A DNA stretch of 64,000 bases from Siphlonurus alternatus. Lineage: Eukaryota; Arthropoda; Insecta; Ephemeroptera; Siphlonuridae. The stretch covers positions 26,642,816 through 26,706,815 of the forward strand of contig OX463779.1 of assembly GCA_949825025.1 (NCBI GenBank), in the 5' to 3' direction. This document shows positions 60,627-64,000 of this stretch, one piece after another. Below the pieces are notes generated by a model that made no database searches, was not told the origin of the DNA, and saw only the letters and a program-made list of their open reading frames with translations. The position numbers and the translations under genes are program-made. Each line of letters opens with the position of its first letter. Within the stretch, counting starts at the first letter, position 1.

Positions 60627-61155
60627 CAGAGGCCCATTAATGGAATATGGTTCTTAATTTTTATATAATCTGTAGCGGATGGTTCCTGTTCTGCCAGTAC
60701 GTACGTCTGAGGAACTTTCAGAGACTTTATTCAAGACCTCACGGTGTCTTAAGTCTTAAAAAAATTTATAAACTATATTTGAATTGAATAGCGAAATCTA
60801 AATAAAGAATATTTCATTTCAATTAATTATGCCCAAAAATTTTATCAAAATTTTCAGATGGTTTCAGACGGCCCCGCGAAGCTCTGACAATTTTGGGGCA
60901 AAAATACATATCATAAAAGACACGTAAGTATATTATATATATATATATATATATATACAGAGATGAGACACTACAGTGTCCCTGTTATAATAACAGAGAC
61001 CTTAGAGACCCTAATATTAAAATGGTCTCAGGGTCTCTGAAATGGTCTCTGCTTATCATAGTATTTCTTAAATTTTCCGCGTCATTTTAATGGCCGCATG
61101 TCTGAAATAATTTCGGTCATTCCCTTCAGAGAGCAGCACAAGCTTCGCATTTTTT
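60376..61155. other. AT-rich noncoding DNA
   Basis: Contains (AT)n at 60568-60624 and a shorter AT run at about 60935-60957. GGTCTC-type words repeat several times between about 60995 and 61055 (AGAGACC, GGTCTCAGGGTCTCTG, GGTCTCTG), a small imperfect palindrome cluster. Confidence 0.5.
60568..60624. repeat. (AT)n microsatellite
   Basis: About 57 bp of AT dinucleotide. Confidence 0.96.
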
Positions 61156-61192
61156 CAAGGTGGCTGGATAGTAAGGTGGGGACACGGAGCTG

Positions 61193-61206
61193 CTGCCCAC
61201 TCGCGG
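61193..61206 (-). promoter_or_regulatory. CTCF-type motif in transposon left arm
   Basis: On the minus strand CCGCGAGTGGGCAG matches CCGCGNGGNGGCAG at all but one position. Confidence 0.55.
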
Positions 61207-61511
61207 CCAGTGAGGAACTACAAATAAACAGTTGAAGATCGTGTTTTTGGATCCAATTTCATCCGCGAAAAATTCAAACGATGGAACTGGAAAAGCCATC
61301 AAAAGTCTTATTTACAGTATGAATGTGGGTAAAATTGTGATAGAAATAAACTCTATGTTAAATTCTGAAGAAGATAGACTCAATTTAAAAGAATTTTAAT
61401 GGTTCATCGGCCCGATGTTCATGGATTTTTATTACACCGTTTGAATTTTTCGCGGATGAAATTGGATCCAAAAACGAGATCCTCAACTGTTTTTTTGTAG
61501 TTCCTCACTGG

Positions 61512-61525
61512 CCGCGAGGGGGCAG
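61512..61525 (+). promoter_or_regulatory. CTCF-type motif in transposon right arm
   Basis: CCGCGAGGGGGCAG matches every fixed position of the CTCF core CCGCGNGGNGGCAG. It points right, away from its left-arm partner. Confidence 0.6.
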
Positions 61526-61744
61526 CAGCTCCGTGTCCCCACCTTACTACCCAGCCACCTTGCATTTTTTTTATTAAATGCCTTATTTACGTTATTTATG
61601 TATATTGAAACAATTAAAACAATTATGACTCCAAAAATATCTATTTAATAATAAATCAATTTTAAGCTCCAATTTATGATAACATTACTTGGAATTGTTT
61701 AAAAAAATTATTAATAAAATAAATTCTATTATTTTTCGCTAGAT

Positions 61745-61819
61745 GGCGTGAAACTGCATAAAAATTATTCCTGTTGGAGAACCATTTTGCTGTACCAAGG
61801 CAGTGAAAAAAATCTTATC
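61745..61819 (+). other. Candidate noncoding first exon of COX6C
   Basis: A strong donor, ATCGTAAGTA, lies at 61820 and a clear acceptor (TTTTGTTTCCAG) ends at 62392, which would give a 573-bp intron just before the COX6C start codon. The proposed exon's left edge is unknown; it begins near GCTAGATGGCGTG, and its only upstream ATG is followed by a stop after one codon. Inferred from splice signals only. Confidence 0.35.
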
Positions 61820-61979
61820 GTAAGTAAATTCCACAATTATATAGAAAATTTAAGTGTAGAATTGTTAATCTCATTAAAACGCTGTTATACGTTTTATGGC
61901 TTCAATTTATAAGTATCATTGATGTATGAAAATTACGTTATTTTTACGGAAATAACTTTCTCGTAATCTCGTTGATCGG

Positions 61980-62245
61980 CTGCTCATTCGGCTCCTTCCA
62001 GTCCTTCCTGGATTTTGATATCATTGAAGACTTGTCCATAGCCCATGGCACAGAGGGACTTAAAAGTCAGCAATGTTAACTGGCCATAAGGCTGAGTCAG
62101 GGATCCCTGACTGGCATCTCCACTTTTTAACACGGAGTATACAAAAGTGGCCTCAGACACCCCCTTCCAGGTGACCCCTGCTGCCTGTAATGTCACTAAT
62201 GCCTATTTAGCCCTGACTGGCCCCTAGCTTCCCAGTCCGAGCCTG
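61980..62245 (-). mobile_element. Possible degraded transposon fragment in COX6C 5' intron
   Basis: On the minus strand the segment opens with CAGGCTCGGACTGGG, a terminus-like word resembling those of hAT elements, followed by GGGGCCAGTCAGGG. The matching second terminus was not found. A 70-codon minus frame (61984-62196) crosses it. Its predicted protein (with WKGVSEATFVYSVLKSGD) matches no family I recognise, so it could instead be an unrelated exon. Confidence 0.35.
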
Positions 62246-62283
62246 AAGGTTTGTCAGAACCCACTGTATTTTTTAATGTATGC

Positions 62284-62339
62284 GCATTGCCAATTTTTAT
62301 TTTATTTATTTATTAAATCAAAATAAAAATTGGCAATGC
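62284..62339. repeat. 20-bp perfect stem-loop
   Basis: GCATTGCCAATTTTTATTTT pairs perfectly with its complement across a 16-base loop (TTTA-like). It sits 53 bp upstream of the COX6C exon acceptor. Confidence 0.85.
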
Positions 62340-62395
62340 CAATAGTTAATTACACACTGTAGTGGTGTATAACTGTTTTATTTTGTTTCCAGAAC

Positions 62396-62547
62396 ATGTC
62401 TGTTACCAAACCCCAGATGCGAGGTCTGCTGAATTCTTCCATCAAGAAGAACTTGATTGTGTCCATCACCCTGTGCGCGGTCGCAGTAGTGGCCATGAAG
62501 TTTGGATTCAATGATGTCCGGAAAGCCAGATACGCCGAGTTCTACAA
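62396..62547 (+). CDS. COX6C: Cytochrome c oxidase subunit 6C, first coding exon (partial gene)
   Basis: Encodes a small nuclear-encoded accessory subunit of respiratory complex IV in the mitochondrial inner membrane. The exon reads MSVTKPQMRGLL, then a single hydrophobic helix at about residues 19-36 (NLIVSITLCAVAVVAMKF), then RKARYAEFYK. The KPQMRGLL motif, the helix and the R-K-x-x-Y-A-(D/E)-F-Y ending are the family signature. An acceptor (TTTGTTTCCAG) ends at 62392, three bases before the ATG, so the 5' UTR is split. The donor GTAAGC at 62548 interrupts a Lys codon after two bases. Family members are about 75 residues; this exon supplies 50 plus two bases. The C-terminal exon is not visible before the window ends. 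Confidence 0.9.
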
Positions 62548-62675
62548 GTAAGCTTATGCACTTATCACTACCACGGAAACTGATTGTTTTACATGAAAAT
62601 GGGATGATGACTGATGACACTCTTGTATTTGACTTGGTAGGGGGTCATAATTATTATGACACCTACCCAGATAAG

Positions 62676-62855
62676 CGCAGATCCAGGGGGGGGGGGGGGA
62701 AGGAAAGGGGGACGATCGCCCCCCACACCGCAAACGGTCCCAAAATACATCAAAGGTGTTACCACCCATCACTTTCCCTCCTACTTCAAAATTTAATGTT
62801 GGTTGCTGAATAGGGCACCCCTTCCCCCTAGAGCTGCGCGCTGGATCTGCCCCTA
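62676..62855. mobile_element. hAT-like short element in COX6C intron
   Basis: The left end has CGCAGATCCAGGGGG (with G14 at 62686-62699) and the right end reads CGCGCTGGATCTGCCCCT, its approximate complement. Near-repeats, ACCCAGATAAG and ACCAGATATAAG, flank it. The GGGGCAGATCCAG end type resembles hAT termini. It is noncoding; the boundaries are approximate. Confidence 0.55.
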
Positions 62856-62934
62856 CCAGATATAAGTATCATTGGTATATGCATAACTTGAAACAAAAAT
62901 GTGCCTTTGTGGCTAGTGATTCTTTTAAAGCGAC

Positions 62935-63190
62935 ATTCCGGAAAAAATCTATAATTTTTTTATAAGTTCATTACCCATTGATAGTACAAATTATCGGTGA
63001 AAAAATCGCAAACTCAAAAAACAGAATATATTTGTAATTTTTTTTTATTCTGACCGTATGACGTCAAGAGGGCCAACTGGCTAGAGTTGCCTCTTCTACC
63101 CTCCCCTCCGACCCCTCTTTTGCTACCCTCTCTACCAGCTCGTCTGCTGAGGATGAACTAGGGGGTGAGGAGTGGTGGTCACGGTTAAAA
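62935..63190. mobile_element. Possible single arm of a TTAA foldback
   Basis: Begins TTAAAGCGACATTCCGG, resembling the TTAAAGG-type ends of TTAA foldbacks. It includes a TGACGTCA palindrome at 63059-63066, but no matching right arm is seen. A CT-rich stretch follows at about 63090-63145. It may be a half-deleted element. Confidence 0.35.
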
Positions 63191-63345
63191 TAAACAAGCA
63201 AGCCAACATTCTTTTGTATAATATAGGTATAAAAAAAAAGTTACAACTTACAAGACACGATACTCTTTTATAATATATTTTTTTTTTGCACTCTTCCCCC
63301 AAGTCGTAATAAAATCAAATAATAAATTAATATTTTTAAACTTTA

Positions 63346-63394
<49 letters not shown>

Positions 63395-64000
63395 TATATA
63401 ATTCTATATTAAATAAAAAATATTAAATTTACATAATAACAGATTAAATACACGATGTTTCGTTGCTCTTTGTGATAAATATAATAATTAGCAGAACATT
63501 GCTCCAAGTTGCATACAAATTATATTATACAAAAAGAGAAAAATTTTAATGTAAATCTGTCAAACCTGCACTTTAATAAAAACTGTACGACTCTGACTCG
63601 CCCCCTCAAAGATAGAATTTTACCATATATATATGCATATAATAATATATAGAAAATACTTGTCCTCAACTTTCTAGGGATGGACTTCAAAAAACATGGT
63701 CTGTATATCGAGCTTGCATTTTGTAAACATTGAAGTTCAGTTGTCACGGCTTTTCATAATGCCATCGTGCATTTTGTGCCGCGTATATATTGCTGCGCAA
63801 ACAGAAAACCATTAAAATTTATAAAGTTTTGAATTTTATTTTCTTAAAAAATATATTTTAACAGTAATTTAATTTGACTGATTTTTTTCGTAACAATTAA
63901 TATAATTTTATTATTTTTTTTTAATTCGGTCTTCAAGTATATTGTAATATTCTTTACTAGTATATATTGAATTACAGATATTTATTGTTTTATAACTATA
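63191..64000. other. AT-rich intronic DNA of COX6C (presumed)
   Basis: No downstream COX6C exon is recognisable. It contains an (AT)n array at 63349-63389. A minus-strand frame at 63520-63747 has no recognised domain. Confidence 0.5.
63349..63389. repeat. (AT)n microsatellite
   Basis: About 41 bp of AT dinucleotide. Confidence 0.96.

Larger units (their letters stand above)
61156..61561. mobile_element. Foldback element with 9-bp target duplication (Mutator-like)
   Basis: Arms of about 130 bp, beginning CAAGGTGGCTGG and running through GGGGACACGGAGCTGCTGCC to GGATCCAATTTCATCCGCG, match with few differences. A perfect 9-bp direct repeat, GCATTTTTT, flanks it (61147-61155, 61562-61570). Long terminal repeats with 9-bp duplications are the hallmark of Mutator-like elements; that assignment is inferred. 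The interior has no transposase. Each arm carries a CTCF-type motif. Confidence 0.82.

Overview
This window is eukaryotic nuclear DNA. It is strongly AT-rich, full of microsatellites and foldback transposons, and has no bacterial-style gene packing. One protein-coding exon is recognisable: the first coding exon of cytochrome c oxidase subunit 6C (COX6C), at 62396-62547 (+). It ends at a splice donor, and the rest of the gene lies beyond the right edge. The SINE body has the arthropod-like pattern (a GGTTTTCCACGG segment, then ATGCTGGG, then GGCC(A/G)(C/T)GGCC). Together with the dense (AT)n, (GA)n and (TTTA)n arrays, this suggests an arthropod, plausibly a crustacean or a similar large-genome lineage. 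That placement is an inference; I cannot name the species.

Layout. From 1 to about 54 kb the window is a gene desert. AT-rich DNA is broken roughly every 1-2 kb by short (100-400 bp) GC-richer, CpG-containing islands. These have no convincing coding content but hold recognisable binding-site words: two CTCF-like sites near 3.6 and 9.4 kb, an ETS site, homeodomain TAAT cores, E-boxes and TGACGTCA palindromes. I read this as a possible cis-regulatory landscape, without proof. It also holds foldback elements (18.2, 23.7, 25.5, 33.6 and two adjacent ones at 45.0-45.75 kb), a SINE with a 5S-rRNA-derived head (27.0-27.4 kb) and a frameshifted 3' fragment of a CR1/Jockey-type LINE (about 43.1-44.2 kb).

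From 54.3 to 63.2 kb the character changes to a transposon-dense block. It holds four more palindromic elements of the 18.2 kb family and one related element, a truncated second SINE, a hAT-like hairpin nested in one arm of a larger inverted repeat, a 406-bp foldback with 9-bp target duplications, and hAT-like fragments inside COX6C introns. The 9-bp-TSD foldback carries a near-consensus CTCF motif in each arm, in divergent orientation, about 0.9 kb upstream of the COX6C start codon.

The most interesting signals are: (1) at least 15 TGACGTCA (CRE/ATF) palindromes, eight of them in pairs inside foldback elements; (2) the transposon-borne divergent CTCF pair at the desert/COX6C junction, which with + strand sites at 3.6 and 9.4 kb would fit a domain boundary; (3) the 5S-headed SINE; (4) the family of near-perfect palindromes with TA or TTAA target sites. 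Most long open frames here are products of microsatellites, SINE bodies or GC-rich islands and were not annotated as genes.
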